This document shows, piece after piece, positions 35,730 to 45,754 of a stretch of DNA of 64,000 nucleotides (its first letter is position 1; each line of letters begins with the position of its first letter). The DNA comes from JANNWF01 sp038205755 (GTDB lineage: Bacteria; Pseudomonadota; Gammaproteobacteria; Xanthomonadales; Xanthomonadaceae). The stretch lies in assembly GCA_038205755.1 (NCBI GenBank), contig JBBRBN010000006.1, positions 1 through 64,000 of the forward strand. The letters are read 5' to 3'. Both the position numbers and the translations under genes were made by a program. The notes beneath the pieces were generated by a model that saw nothing but the letters and a program-made list of their open reading frames with translations, searched no databases and was not told the DNA's origin.

Positions 35730-37244
35730 TTACAGCTTGGTAGCTGCAAGCTGCAGCGCCAGATTCGAAATGGAGGCACTCATCAGCTCGATCAGCGGCT
35801 GCGGGTAGATGCCGAAAAACAGCACGCCGGCGGCAAACGCGCCGAGCAGCAGCGCCTCCCTGCCGTTGATGTCCTTGAGCGCAGCGACATTGGCATTGGC
35901 CACTTCGCCGAAAATCACCCGCTTGACCAGCCACAGGGTGTAAGCCGCACCGATGATCAGCGTCAGCGCAGCCAGCGCCGCCACCAGCGGGCTGTACTGG
36001 AACGCCGCAAGAATCACCATGAACTCGCCAACAAAGCCCGAGGTGCCGGGCAAGCCAGAGTTGGCCATCGCGAAAAAGACGAAAAATGCGGCGAACCACG
36101 GCATGCTGTTGGCGACGCCGCCGTAGTCCTTGATCATCCGGCTGTGCATCCGGTCATAGACCACACCGACGCAGGAGAACATGGCGCCGGAGATGAACCC
36201 ATGCGAGATCATCTGCACCATGGCGCCCTGCAGCCCGAGCTCGGCGGCATCGGTGCGCCCGGCTTCGCGAACCAGCGCATAGGCGATGAAACAGCCGAGC
36301 GTGACGAAGCCCATGTGCGAGATCGACGAGTAGGCGATCAGCTTCTTCATGTCCTGCTGCACCAGCGCCACCAGTCCGACATAGACCACCGCGATCAGGC
36401 TCAGCACGATGACCAGCCAGGCCCACTCGCTGCCGGCATCAGGAACGATCGGCAGGGCAAATCGGATGAAGCCATAGCCACCGATCTTCAGCATGATCGC
36501 GGCCAGGATCACGGAGCCGCCAGTCGGCGCCTCGACGTGCGCATCGGGCAGCCAGGTATGCACCGGAAACATCGGGACCTTGACTGCAAACGCGACCAGA
36601 AAGCCGAAGAAGAGCCACATCTGCTCGGTCGCCGACAGCGGCAGCACGTACATGTCGGCCAGCGCCCAGCTGCCTCCCTTCAAGTACAGATAGATCAGCC
36701 CGATCAGCATGAAGACCGAGCCGAGGAAGGTGTAGAGGAAGAACTTGACCGCCGCGTAAACGCGCCGCGCGCCACCCCAGATCCCGATAATGATGAACAT
36801 CGGAATCAGCATGCCTTCGAAGAACACGTAGAAGAGCATTGCGTCGAGCGCGCAGAACACGCCGATCATCATGCCTTCGAGGATCAGAAAGGCGGCCACG
36901 TACTGGTTGACGCGATCCTCGATCGAGCTCCAGGCGCCAACCAGCACCAGTACGGTGGTGAACGTGGTGAGGAGGATCAGCGCAACCGAAATTCCGTCAA
37001 CGCCGAGCGCGTAGTTGATGTTCCAGGCCGGAATCCACGGCAGCGTCTGGACAAACTGCATGCTGGCGCGGGCGCTGTCGAACTCGGTATACAGCGTGAT
37101 GCTGAGCGCAAAAACCGCCAGCGCGACCAGCAGCGCGAAGCCCCGCGCTAGGCCAGGCTTGTCGCGACCGATGGCCAGGGTGAGGCAGCCGCCGAGTATT
37201 GGCAGCCAGATCAGGAGGCTCAGCAGGGACGAGGTGGACGCCAT
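35730..37244 (-). CDS. nuoM: NADH-quinone oxidoreductase subunit M (504 aa)
   Basis: Antiporter-like membrane subunit of complex I. The core proton-channel residues are in VKVPMFPVHTWLPDAHVEAP and LIAYSSISHMGFVTLG; the glutamate of transmembrane helix 5 lies in FFEGMLIPMFIIIGIWG. Lies between nuoL and nuoN with short spacers (28 and 18 bp). Confidence 0.96.
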   Translation of the reverse strand: MASTSSLLSLLIWLPILGGCLTLAIGRDKPGLARGFALLVALAVFALSITLYTEFDSARASMQFVQTLPWIPAWNINYALGVDGISVALILLTTFTTVLVLVGAWSSIEDRVNQYVAAFLILEGMMIGVFCALDAMLFYVFFEGMLIPMFIIIGIWGGARRVYAAVKFFLYTFLGSVFMLIGLIYLYLKGGSWALADMYVLPLSATEQMWLFFGFLVAFAVKVPMFPVHTWLPDAHVEAPTGGSVILAAIMLKIGGYGFIRFALPIVPDAGSEWAWLVIVLSLIAVVYVGLVALVQQDMKKLIAYSSISHMGFVTLGCFIAYALVREAGRTDAAELGLQGAMVQMISHGFISGAMFSCVGVVYDRMHSRMIKDYGGVANSMPWFAAFFVFFAMANSGLPGTSGFVGEFMVILAAFQYSPLVAALAALTLIIGAAYTLWLVKRVIFGEVANANVAALKDINGREALLLGAFAAGVLFFGIYPQPLIELMSASISNLALQLAATKL

Positions 37245-37272
37245 CGAATCGGTCTCGTTTCTTCTTTTGGGG

Positions 37273-39330
37273 TCAGCGCAAGACGTAGATCAACGCGCCG
37301 AGCAGGGCGATCAGCCCAAGGATCATCGCGAAGGCGTAGTGGTAGAGCATGCCGGACTGCAGCTGCCGCGCCACTGCCGCCAGGCGGTCGACAAAGGTTG
37401 CGGAGCCGCCAACCAGCAAGCCATCGATGATCGCGGTGTCGCCACCGCGCCAGAACGCCCGTCCCAAGGCCAGGCTGCCGCGGGCAAACACCGCCTGGTA
37501 AAGCTCGTCAAAACCGTACTTGCGCTCCAGAATGCGGTGCGGAAGCGCCAGCCGTCGCTTGAGCGTTTCCGCCATCGCCGGATTGATCAGGTACAGGTAG
37601 CCCGCCAGCAGAAATCCGCCCAGCGCCAGATAGAACACCGGTGAGGCGATGAAGTGCAGACCAAAGGAGGTCGCCGCCGCCATCCAGCCCTGGTCCGCAT
37701 GCCATACCTTTGCGGCCACGCCGGCCAAGGTATTGTTGGCCTCGTTGACCGCGATGGCACCGGCGAAGAAGTCGCCAAACAGCATCGGCCCGACGGTGAA
37801 GAATCCGATGGCGATCGACGGAATGGCCAGCAGCACCAGCGGCACGGTGACCACCCAAGGCGACTCGTGGGGCTCGTGCGCGTGGTGGCCGTGATGCGCA
37901 TCGTGATGCGCGTCGTGGTCGTGCGCGTGATCCGCCGCATGGCGAAAGCGCTCCTCCCCATGGAAGGTCAGAAACAGCAGCCGGAAGCTGTAGAAGCTGG
38001 TGACAAACACGCCCAGCAGCACCGCCCACATCGCGTACTGCTGCACCCAGCCACCGGTCTCGGCCGCCACTTCCGCAGCCAGAATGATGCTGTCCTTGGA
38101 GAAATAGCCGGAGAAGAACGGCGTACCCACCAGCGCCAGCGTGCCGATCAGACTGGTCCAGTAGGTGATCGGCATGTACTTGCGCAGGCCGCCCATGCGG
38201 CGCATGTCCTGCTCATGATGCATGCCGATGATCACGCTGCCCGCCGCCAGAAACAGCAGCGCCTTGAAGAAGGCATGGGTCATGAGGTGGAACACCGCGC
38301 CGGCGTAGGCGGAAACGCCCAGCGCAACGGTCATGTAGCCCAGCTGCGACAGCGTGGAGTAGGCGACCACTCGCTTGATGTCGTTCTGCACGATGCCGAT
38401 CAGGCCGGTGAACAGCGCCGTGGTGGCGCCGATGAAAAGCACAAACGACAGCGCCGTATCGCTCAGCTCGAACAGCGGCGACATCCGCGCCACCATGAAG
38501 ATGCCGGCCGTGACCATGGTTGCCGCGTGGATCAACGCGGAAATTGGCGTGGGTCCTTCCATCGAGTCGGGCAGCCATACGTGCAGCGGCACCTGGGCGG
38601 ACTTGCCCATGGCGCCGATGAACAGGCAGATGCAGATGAAGGTCGGCACTGACCACAGCACCGTGCCCCAGGGCGAGAAGCTGAGCTCGGCAATCGACGG
38701 CGCGGCGGCAAAAACGGTCGCGTAGTCGAGCGAGCCAACCCAGTAGAGAACAGCGGCAATGCCGAGCAGGAAGCCGAAATCGCCGACCCGATTGACCAGA
38801 AATGCCTTCAGGTTGGCGAAAATCGCAGTTGGCCGCTTGAACCAGAAGCCAATCAGCAGATAGGACACCAGCCCCACCGCCTCCCAGCCAAAGAACAGCT
38901 GCAGGAAGTTGTTGCTCATCACCAGCATGAGCATCGAAAAGGTAAACAGCGAGATATAGGAGAAGAACCGCTGATAGCCCGGATCTTCGTGCATGTAACC
39001 GATGGTGTAGATGTGCACCAGCAGCGACACGAAGGTCACCACCACCATCATCATGGCGGTGAGGTTGTCGACCAGAAAGCCGACATGTGCCGAGTAGCCG
39101 CCGATCTCGAACCAGGTGTAGAGGTTGGCGTTGAAGATTGGCGCACCTTCGAAGGTCAGCGCATACAGCACCCGGCAAGAAAGCGCGCACGATACCGCGA
39201 CACCCAGAATGGTCACCGAATGGGCGCCGCTGCGACCAATCTGACGACCGAACAGTCCGGCCAGGATGGCGCCCAGCAGCGGCGCCAGCGCGATGATCAA
39301 AAGTGAGGATTGCTCAATCACGGACGGCAT
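37273..39330 (-). CDS. nuoL: NADH-quinone oxidoreductase subunit L (685 aa)
   Basis: Distal antiporter-like subunit of complex I with the long lateral helix. Seen are GKSAQVPLHVWLPDSMEGPT, VVAYSTLSQLGYMTVALG and the C-terminal amphipathic helix region. A cytoplasmic or periplasmic loop after GEERFRH is very rich in His and Asp (about residues 465-490). Length is at the upper end of the family (E. coli 613), partly from this loop and the tail. Confidence 0.96.
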   Translation of the reverse strand: MPSVIEQSSLLIIALAPLLGAILAGLFGRQIGRSGAHSVTILGVAVSCALSCRVLYALTFEGAPIFNANLYTWFEIGGYSAHVGFLVDNLTAMMMVVVTFVSLLVHIYTIGYMHEDPGYQRFFSYISLFTFSMLMLVMSNNFLQLFFGWEAVGLVSYLLIGFWFKRPTAIFANLKAFLVNRVGDFGFLLGIAAVLYWVGSLDYATVFAAAPSIAELSFSPWGTVLWSVPTFICICLFIGAMGKSAQVPLHVWLPDSMEGPTPISALIHAATMVTAGIFMVARMSPLFELSDTALSFVLFIGATTALFTGLIGIVQNDIKRVVAYSTLSQLGYMTVALGVSAYAGAVFHLMTHAFFKALLFLAAGSVIIGMHHEQDMRRMGGLRKYMPITYWTSLIGTLALVGTPFFSGYFSKDSIILAAEVAAETGGWVQQYAMWAVLLGVFVTSFYSFRLLFLTFHGEERFRHAADHAHDHDAHHDAHHGHHAHEPHESPWVVTVPLVLLAIPSIAIGFFTVGPMLFGDFFAGAIAVNEANNTLAGVAAKVWHADQGWMAAATSFGLHFIASPVFYLALGGFLLAGYLYLINPAMAETLKRRLALPHRILERKYGFDELYQAVFARGSLALGRAFWRGGDTAIIDGLLVGGSATFVDRLAAVARQLQSGMLYHYAFAMILGLIALLGALIYVLR

Positions 39331-39373
39331 CCGGTGTCGATACGGGGCGCAGGCGCGGCAGGATTCACGGCAC

Positions 39374-39679
39374 TTACCCGCTCAGGCTGTCGAATTCGGC
39401 GACGTTGATCGTCGAACGGTTGCGGAACAGGCTGACCAGAATGGCCAAGCCAATCGCTGCTTCAGCGGCCGCCACGGTCAGGATGAAGAACACGAACACC
39501 TGCCCGTGCACGTCGCCCAGATAGCGCGAAAACGCGATGAAGTTGAGGTTGACCGCCAGCAGCATCAGTTCGATCGCCATCAGCAGAACGATCACGTTCT
39601 TGCGGTTGATGAAGATGCCCGCAACGGCGATGGAAAACAGGACGGCGGCAAGCGCAAGGTAGTGGCCCAAGGAAATCAC
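39374..39679 (-). CDS. nuoK: NADH-quinone oxidoreductase subunit K (101 aa)
   Basis: Three-helix membrane subunit of complex I. MISLGHYLALAAVLFSI begins the first helix; the conserved membrane Glu is in LLMAIELMLLAVNLNF and the second in AAAEAAIGLAI. It starts at GTG 39679, overlapping the nuoJ stop codon (GTGA), and gives the usual length of 100-101 residues. Confidence 0.96.
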   Translation of the reverse strand: MISLGHYLALAAVLFSIAVAGIFINRKNVIVLLMAIELMLLAVNLNFIAFSRYLGDVHGQVFVFFILTVAAAEAAIGLAILVSLFRNRSTINVAEFDSLSG

Positions 39680-40290
39680 TTCGCCGACTCCTTCTTCTCT
39701 GCCGGCATGCTGATCAACCGCACGCGATCCTCGCGGCGCACCAGCACCTGGCGGGCGGGATCCTGATGCTTGGTGCCGACGCGCTTGCGCAGGGTAATCA
39801 TGATGGCGGCGATGATTGCCACAGTCAGGATCACGGCGGCGATCTCGAACGGGTACAGATACTGGGTAAACATCGCCATCCCCAGCCACTCCGTGTTGCT
39901 CATGCCGGCGGCGGCGGCCGGATCAGCCGCCGGGAAGTCCTGGGCGAAGCGCTGCACGCCGATCAGCGTGAGCATTTCCAAAACCATGACTACGGCGACC
40001 AGAATCCCGACCGGCAAATAGCTCGCGAAGCCTTCGCGCAGCGATCCTTCCTTGATGTCGAGCATCATCACCACGAACAGAAAGAGCACCATCACCGCGC
40101 CGACGTAAACCAGCACCAGGGCGATGGCCAGGAATTCGGCTTCGGCCAACAGCCAGATGCAGGCACTGGAGAAAAACGTGAGCACCAGGAACAGCGCCGC
40201 GTGCACCGAGTTGCGCACGCTGATCACCGCCAGCGCAGAGCCAGCCGTAACGGCGGCAAGAAAATAGAAAGCGATCAATGGGAAGGTCAT
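39676..40290 (-). CDS. nuoJ: NADH-quinone oxidoreductase subunit J (204 aa)
   Basis: Five-helix membrane subunit of complex I; the third helix carries the YVGAVMVLFLFVVMM block that contains the pi-bulge glycine. The C-terminal tail after the last helix is charged (RKRVGTKHQDPARQV). Coupled to nuoK by a GTGA overlap. Confidence 0.95.
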   Translation of the reverse strand: MTFPLIAFYFLAAVTAGSALAVISVRNSVHAALFLVLTFFSSACIWLLAEAEFLAIALVLVYVGAVMVLFLFVVMMLDIKEGSLREGFASYLPVGILVAVVMVLEMLTLIGVQRFAQDFPAADPAAAAGMSNTEWLGMAMFTQYLYPFEIAAVILTVAIIAAIMITLRKRVGTKHQDPARQVLVRREDRVRLISMPAEKKESAK

Positions 40291-40308
40291 CGCGGATCCA
40301 GGCGCCGG

Positions 40309-40797
40309 TCAGCGAAAGGTGGAATCTAGCGAGCGCCGCTCGGCAATCTCGGCCTCGAAGCGGTCACCGATCGCCAGCAGCTGAAGCTTGTTAACGATGT
40401 TCTCGCCGCGCTTCTCGAAGTGGTACTCGTGGATGTGGGTTTCTACGATCGAGTCCACCGGGCAGCTCTCCTCGCAGAATCCGCAGTAGATGCATTTGAA
40501 CAGGTCGATGTCGTAGCGCGTGGTGCGACGGCTGCCGTCAGCGCGTGGCTCGGAGTCGATGGTGATCGCCAGCGCCGGACACACCGCTTCGCACAGCTTG
40601 CAGGCAATGCAGCGTTCTTCGCCGTTGGGATAGCGCCGCAGCGCATGCAGACCGCGAAAACGGGGCGACTGCGGGATGTGTTCCATCGGGTAACGCATGG
40701 TGTACTTCGGCGACCAGAAGTAGCGCCAGGTCACCGCCATGCCCTGCAGCAGCTCGATCAGGAACAGACTCTTTATGTAGCCAAGGGTGCGATTCAT
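40309..40797 (-). CDS. nuoI: NADH-quinone oxidoreductase subunit I (162 aa)
   Basis: Peripheral-arm subunit carrying clusters N6a and N6b. Two 4Fe-4S motifs, CIACKLCEAVCP and CIYCGFCEESCP, are complete. The N-terminus carries an amphipathic helix (FLIELLQGMAVTWRYF) that touches the membrane arm. Confidence 0.97.
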   Translation of the reverse strand: MNRTLGYIKSLFLIELLQGMAVTWRYFWSPKYTMRYPMEHIPQSPRFRGLHALRRYPNGEERCIACKLCEAVCPALAITIDSEPRADGSRRTTRYDIDLFKCIYCGFCEESCPVDSIVETHIHEYHFEKRGENIVNKLQLLAIGDRFEAEIAERRSLDSTFR

Positions 40798-40815
40798 GGT
40801 TTCCGGCTCCTGCGG

Positions 40816-41832
40816 TCAGACGCCGATCTCGAACCAGCCAGCGTAGATGAACCACGCGGCGACGAGAATCCAGACGATGGTGATGGGGATGAACACCTTC
40901 CACCCGAGCCGCATGATCTGGTCGTAGCGGTAGCGTGGGAAGGTGGCGCGGAACCACAGGAACAGGAAGGCGAAGGCAAACGCCTTGATCAGCAGCCACC
41001 AGATGCCCGGCTCGCTGAGAAAGCCCCAGCCAAGGCCCTGGAACGGGCTCAGCCAGCCGCCGAGGAACAGGATCGGCGTCAGGACGCTGATCAGGATCAT
41101 GTTGGCGTATTCGGCGAGGAAGAACAGCGCGAACGCCGCCCCGGAATACTCGACGTGGAAGCCGGCGACGATTTCCGACTCGCCCTCGGCGACATCAAAC
41201 GGCGCGCGGTTGGTCTCCGCTACGCCGGAAATGAAATAGATCACGAACAGCGGCAGCAGCGGCAGCCAGAACCACTCGAAGGGCCCGGCGTTGCCAGCCT
41301 GCGCATTGACGATTTCCGACAGGTTTAGGCTGCCGCTGGCGACCACCACGCCGACCAGCGCGAAGCCCATCGCGATCTCGTAGCTGACCACCTGTGCAGC
41401 GGAGCGCATCGCGCCGAGAAACGCGTACTTCGAGTTCGATGCCCAGCCGGCCAGCAGAATGCCGTAGACGCCCATCGAGGTCATCGCCAGCAGATACAGC
41501 AGCCCGGCGTTGGCATTCGACAGCACCAGGCCATCGTCGAACGGCACTACCGCCCAGGCGGCGAACGCGGGCGCCAGGGTCAGCACCGGGGCCAGGCGAT
41601 ACAGGAACGGGCTGGCATTGGTCGGAACCACCAGCTCCTTGAACAGCATCTTGAAGACGTCGGCGAACGGCTGCAGCAGGCCGGCACCGATGTGCATCGG
41701 CCCGTGGCGGACATGCATCCAGCCAATCACCTTGCGCTCCCACAGCGTGTAGAAGGCAACCGAGAGAATCAGCGGGATGGTGACGGCAAGGATCTTGACC
41801 AGCGTCCAGACCAGCAGCAGCAGGGTTTCCAT
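40816..41832 (-). CDS. nuoH: NADH-quinone oxidoreductase subunit H (338 aa)
   Basis: Membrane subunit forming the quinone-entry chamber at the junction of the two arms. Eight hydrophobic helices. The first loop reads ERKVIGWMHVRHGPMHIGAG where many proteobacteria have a QxRxGPN form. The E-rich loop ETNRAPFDVAEGESEIVAGF, which links quinone reduction to proton pumping, is intact. Confidence 0.96.
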   Translation of the reverse strand: METLLLLVWTLVKILAVTIPLILSVAFYTLWERKVIGWMHVRHGPMHIGAGLLQPFADVFKMLFKELVVPTNASPFLYRLAPVLTLAPAFAAWAVVPFDDGLVLSNANAGLLYLLAMTSMGVYGILLAGWASNSKYAFLGAMRSAAQVVSYEIAMGFALVGVVVASGSLNLSEIVNAQAGNAGPFEWFWLPLLPLFVIYFISGVAETNRAPFDVAEGESEIVAGFHVEYSGAAFALFFLAEYANMILISVLTPILFLGGWLSPFQGLGWGFLSEPGIWWLLIKAFAFAFLFLWFRATFPRYRYDQIMRLGWKVFIPITIVWILVAAWFIYAGWFEIGV

Positions 41833-41837
41833 ACCGG

Positions 41838-44171
41838 TCAGACCCTCTCGATACGCAGCGCAGCGCCGGCCGGCGCCAGCGGTCCGGTGACCTCGGAGCC
41901 GCGTTCGATCCAGGCGCCGCCGCGCGGGACGCGGGTGCTGATGGTCAGCGCCAGTGTGGCGACACCGGCGCCGTCGTCAATCCGCACTACCGTGCCCTCA
42001 GCCAGTTCGGCGGCCGCGGCATCGTCCGGATGCAGGCAGATGCCGGCCGGCCGGGTCAGGCTGTGCGCCTGCAGCGGGGCCGAACGCCGCACTACCGCGT
42101 CGGAGCCGTAGATAGAGGTCGTCGCGATGCGCTGCAGCCCATCGACGGCGTCGCTGCGCGCCGACAGCCCAGCGCCGCTGGAAACATCGGTCGGCGTCAG
42201 CGACGCACGCAGCGCGGCCAGATCGTCAAACGCAAAACCCGCTAGGCCAAGCCGCTCGCCCAGCGTACGCAGCACGCGCCAGCCGGGCTGCGCCTGGTCC
42301 GGCAGCTTGGCCGCCGCGGCGATCGCCTGATCGTGCCCGTGGGCATTGGTCAATGTCGCATCGATCTCCGGCAGCAGGCCGATCGGCAGAATGACGCTGG
42401 CCACCGCCTTCAGCGATTCCGGCGCATAGGCGGAAAACGCGACAACGCTGGACGCCGATGCCAGCGCCCGCTGGGCGGCAGTTCCGGAGGCAAAGTCGAC
42501 CCCGGGTTCGATTCCGTAAATCAGATAGGAACTGCGCGGCTGCCCAAACACACCGCTGGCCGCGGACTGACTCGGCAACACGCCGTGCCGGGCAAGTCCC
42601 ACCGCGTTGGCGCCCTGCGGCAGCAGATTGACGCGTCCACCCAGGCTGCCCGCAAGATGACGCGCCAGCGCGCGCAGCCAGGACGCGTTGGGATGGCTCT
42701 GGGCCGACTCGCCGAGCACGATGACCAGCGAGCGCGACTGGCGCAGGGCACTCGCCAACGCGTCGAGCTCGGCGCTGCTGGGCGCGTCTCCCAGGGCGGC
42801 GGCAAAACCGGCCGGCGGCGTGGTGTCGGTGTGCTCTCCCACCGCGCGAACGAGTCCGAGCATGGAATCGACCATTGCAGACGGCGTGACAACCAATGAG
42901 TGGGCAAGCTCGAAATGCAGATCGAACTGCAGCGGGTTGATCGCCGCAATCTGCGCACCGCGCTTCCAAGCCTTGCGCAGACGATGGCCGAGAATGGGCG
43001 CCTCATGACGCGGGTTGCAGCCCACCAGCAGCACGCAATCGGCCGCTTCGATCTCTTCCAGCGTGGCCTGGAACGCCTCCGCCACCGGTGCGTCTGAAAA
43101 GTCCAGCTCGTTCAACCGGTGATCGATGCTGGCCTCGCCCAGACCCTGCGCCAGACGCGCGAGCAGGGCACCCTCTTCGTTGGAGGTTGCCGGGTGCACC
43201 AGCACGCCAAGCGCGTCGCCCTTGTGCGCCTGCAGGAGTTCTCCCGCGCGGGCCAAGGCCTCGTCCCACCCCGCCTCGCGCCAACCGTCAGCGTCTCGCA
43301 GCATCGGCGTGCCCAGCCGATCCGCGGCGCGCAGTCCGGCGTGGCTGTAGCGGTCGCGGTCGGAGAGCCAGCTTTCGTTGATGGTCTCGCAATCGCGCGG
43401 CACGCAGCGCAACACTTCGCCGCGCCGCAGGTGCAGGAACAGGTTGGAGCCCAGTGCATCGTGATAACCGATGCTGGCCCGCGCCGTCAGCTCCCATGGG
43501 CGCGCCCGATAACGGAACGGCTTGTTGGTAAGCGCACCGACCGGACACACGTCGATGATGTTGCCCGACAGCTCGCTGCCGATATTCTTGCCGATATAGG
43601 TGCCAATCAACAGGTTCTCACCGCGGCCCAAGCCGCCCAGCTCGAAGGTGCCGGCAATCTCGGACACAAATCGGACACAGCGCGTGCAGTGGATGCAGCG
43701 GGTCATGTCAGTGGCGACCAGCGGCCCGATGTCCTCGTCCGCCACCACCCGCTTTCCTTCGCTGAAGCGACTGACCGAGCGGCCATAACCCATCGCCACA
43801 TCCTGCAGCTCGCACTCGCCGCCCTGGTCGCAAATCGGGCAGTCTAGCGGGTGATTGATTAGCAGAAACTCCATCACGTTGCGCTGCGAATCCAGCGCCC
43901 GTTTGGACTGGGTGTAGACCTTCATGCCCTCCATCACCGGCGTGGCGCAGGCCGGCATTGGCTTGGGCGCCTTCTCGACATCCACCAGGCACATGCGGCA
44001 ATTGGCCGCGATCGACAGCTTGTCGTGATAGCAGAAACGCGGAATCGACACACCGGCGCGATCCGCCGCGTGGATGATCATTGAGCCCTTCGGCGCGTGC
44101 AGCGGCTTGCCGTCGATCTCGATATTGACGTAGCCGACCGGAGCCGCCGGCGCCACGGGCTGGCTGCTCAT
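41838..44171 (-). CDS. nuoG: NADH-quinone oxidoreductase subunit G (777 aa)
   Basis: Large peripheral-arm subunit. The N-terminal 2Fe-2S domain (RFCYHDKLSIAANCRMC), the HPLDCPICDQGGECELQD block for cluster N5 and the MTRCIHCTRCVRF ferredoxin-like motif are intact. The rest is a degenerate molybdopterin-oxidoreductase fold. GGAG lies nine bases before its ATG. The 163-bp spacer to nuoF carries an inverted pair of heptamer arrays. Confidence 0.95.
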   Translation of the reverse strand: MSSQPVAPAAPVGYVNIEIDGKPLHAPKGSMIIHAADRAGVSIPRFCYHDKLSIAANCRMCLVDVEKAPKPMPACATPVMEGMKVYTQSKRALDSQRNVMEFLLINHPLDCPICDQGGECELQDVAMGYGRSVSRFSEGKRVVADEDIGPLVATDMTRCIHCTRCVRFVSEIAGTFELGGLGRGENLLIGTYIGKNIGSELSGNIIDVCPVGALTNKPFRYRARPWELTARASIGYHDALGSNLFLHLRRGEVLRCVPRDCETINESWLSDRDRYSHAGLRAADRLGTPMLRDADGWREAGWDEALARAGELLQAHKGDALGVLVHPATSNEEGALLARLAQGLGEASIDHRLNELDFSDAPVAEAFQATLEEIEAADCVLLVGCNPRHEAPILGHRLRKAWKRGAQIAAINPLQFDLHFELAHSLVVTPSAMVDSMLGLVRAVGEHTDTTPPAGFAAALGDAPSSAELDALASALRQSRSLVIVLGESAQSHPNASWLRALARHLAGSLGGRVNLLPQGANAVGLARHGVLPSQSAASGVFGQPRSSYLIYGIEPGVDFASGTAAQRALASASSVVAFSAYAPESLKAVASVILPIGLLPEIDATLTNAHGHDQAIAAAAKLPDQAQPGWRVLRTLGERLGLAGFAFDDLAALRASLTPTDVSSGAGLSARSDAVDGLQRIATTSIYGSDAVVRRSAPLQAHSLTRPAGICLHPDDAAAAELAEGTVVRIDDGAGVATLALTISTRVPRGGAWIERGSEVTGPLAPAGAALRIERV

Positions 44172-44193
44172 CGGCGGATCTCCACCCAGCGGG

Positions 44194-44329
44194 CCTCGGG
44201 ACTCGGGTCTCGGGACTTGTAAAAGCCTGGCATCCGGAGTTCTCGCAAGCGCCCGCCGATGTTGCAGCGACGAACAGTGACCGCGACGCGGCTATGCCGA
44301 GTCCCGAGTCCCGACTCCCGAGTCCCGAC
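44194..44329. repeat. Inverted heptamer arrays in the nuoF-nuoG spacer
   Basis: Array ctcgggactcgggtctcggg-type at 44194-44218 and its reverse-oriented counterpart gagtcccgagtcccgac-type at 44299-44329 flank an 80-bp core. The unit is about 7 bp (gggactc). The two arms can form a long stem in the nuo transcript. Confidence 0.8.
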
Positions 44330-44334
44330 AAGGC

Positions 44335-45681
44335 TCATGCCGCCTCCCTCACCGCACCCGCCGCCTGATCATCGACCAGGAAGCGCTTGTTCTTGATGGC
44401 GTATTCGAACTCATGCCAGTAATGCCGCAGGAAGCCCTGCACCGGCCAGGCCGCCGCCTCGCCGAACGCACAGATGGTGTGCCCCTCGATCTGTCCGGCC
44501 GCTGCCTTCAACAGCGGCAGGTCATCCAGTGTCGCCGTGTGGTCAACCATCCTGCTCAGAACGCGGTACATCCAACCGGTGCCCTCTCGGCACGGCGTGC
44601 ACTGGCCGCAGCTCTCGGCATAGTAGAACTGCGAAATACGACGACATGCGCGGACCATGCAGGTGCTGTCATCCATCACGATCACCGCACCGGAGCCAAG
44701 CCCGGATCCGGCCTTCTGCAATGCGTCGTAGTCCATGGTCAGTCCGAGCATGGTCTCGCCCGGCAGCACCGGCATCGAGGAGCCACCCGGAATGACCGCC
44801 TTGAGCGTGCGACCCGGCCGCATCCCGCCGGCCATCTCCAGCAGGTCCTTGAACGGCGTCCCGAGGCGAACTTCGAAGTTACCCGGCCTGGCGACGTGTC
44901 CGGAGACGCTGAACACCTTCGGACCGCCGTTGTTCGGCTTGCCCAGATTGAGGAACCACTCCGAGCCGTTGCGGATGATCGCCGGCACCGACGCGAAGGT
45001 CTCGGTGTTGTTGATCGTGGTCGGCCGACCGTACAGCCCGAAGTTGGCCGGAAACGGCGGCTTGTAGCGCGGCTGGCCCTTCTTGCCCTCCAGCGACTCC
45101 ATCATCGCGGTTTCTTCGCCACAGATGTAGGCCCCGGCGCCAAGCGCGCTATGGATGTCAACATCCACACCGCTGCCAAGAATGTTCCTGCCCAACCAGC
45201 CGTGGGCGTAAGCGTCCTGCAGCGCCTGCTCGAAGTGCTCAAACGGCTCGTGATGGAATTCGCCGCGCAGGTAGTTGTAGCCGACCGTCGATCCCATCGC
45301 ATAGCAGGCAATGGCCATGCCCTCGATGACCGCGTGCGGGTTATAGCGCAGGATATCGCGGTCTTTGCAGGTACCGGGCTCGGACTCGTCGGAGTTGCAC
45401 AGGACATACTTCTGTCCTGGCGCAGTGCGCGGCATGAAGCTCCACTTGAGGCCGGCCGGAAAACCGGCACCTCCGCGTCCACGCAGCGCCGACCCCTTGA
45501 CCGTGTTGATGACATCTTCCGGCGGAATCTTGTCGGTGAGGATCTTGCGCCAAGCCTGGTAGCCGGCCGCCTTGAGGTAGCTGTCGTAGGTCCACGGCCG
45601 CTCGAAGTGCAGCGTGGTGTAGACCACGTTGTGCTCCTGGGGCACCGGCCCGACCGGGCCACGCGTTTCGTGATGCGCCAT
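44335..45681 (-). CDS. nuoF: NADH-quinone oxidoreductase subunit F (448 aa)
   Basis: NADH- and FMN-binding catalytic subunit. RGRGGAGFPAGLKW is the NADH/FMN glycine loop, GAYICGEETAMMESLEGKKG the FMN contact, and ESCGQCTPCREG with a later Cys (HTICAFGEAAAWPV) binds cluster N3. Starts 73 bp after nuoE. Confidence 0.97.
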   Translation of the reverse strand: MAHHETRGPVGPVPQEHNVVYTTLHFERPWTYDSYLKAAGYQAWRKILTDKIPPEDVINTVKGSALRGRGGAGFPAGLKWSFMPRTAPGQKYVLCNSDESEPGTCKDRDILRYNPHAVIEGMAIACYAMGSTVGYNYLRGEFHHEPFEHFEQALQDAYAHGWLGRNILGSGVDVDIHSALGAGAYICGEETAMMESLEGKKGQPRYKPPFPANFGLYGRPTTINNTETFASVPAIIRNGSEWFLNLGKPNNGGPKVFSVSGHVARPGNFEVRLGTPFKDLLEMAGGMRPGRTLKAVIPGGSSMPVLPGETMLGLTMDYDALQKAGSGLGSGAVIVMDDSTCMVRACRRISQFYYAESCGQCTPCREGTGWMYRVLSRMVDHTATLDDLPLLKAAAGQIEGHTICAFGEAAAWPVQGFLRHYWHEFEYAIKNKRFLVDDQAAGAVREAA

Positions 45682-45754
45682 GAATCAGTCCTTGTCCACG
45701 TGCGTTTGCGCCGATCCGGCCATTCCGGACAGCGCACATCCCTTGTCTACCGCA

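Noticed and set aside
34365..37151. A 928-codon plus-strand open frame opposite nuoN-nuoM
   Set aside because: It is antisense to two clear complex I genes, very rich in His, Gln, Arg and Asp, and shows no domain. It is a shadow of GC-rich coding on the other strand.
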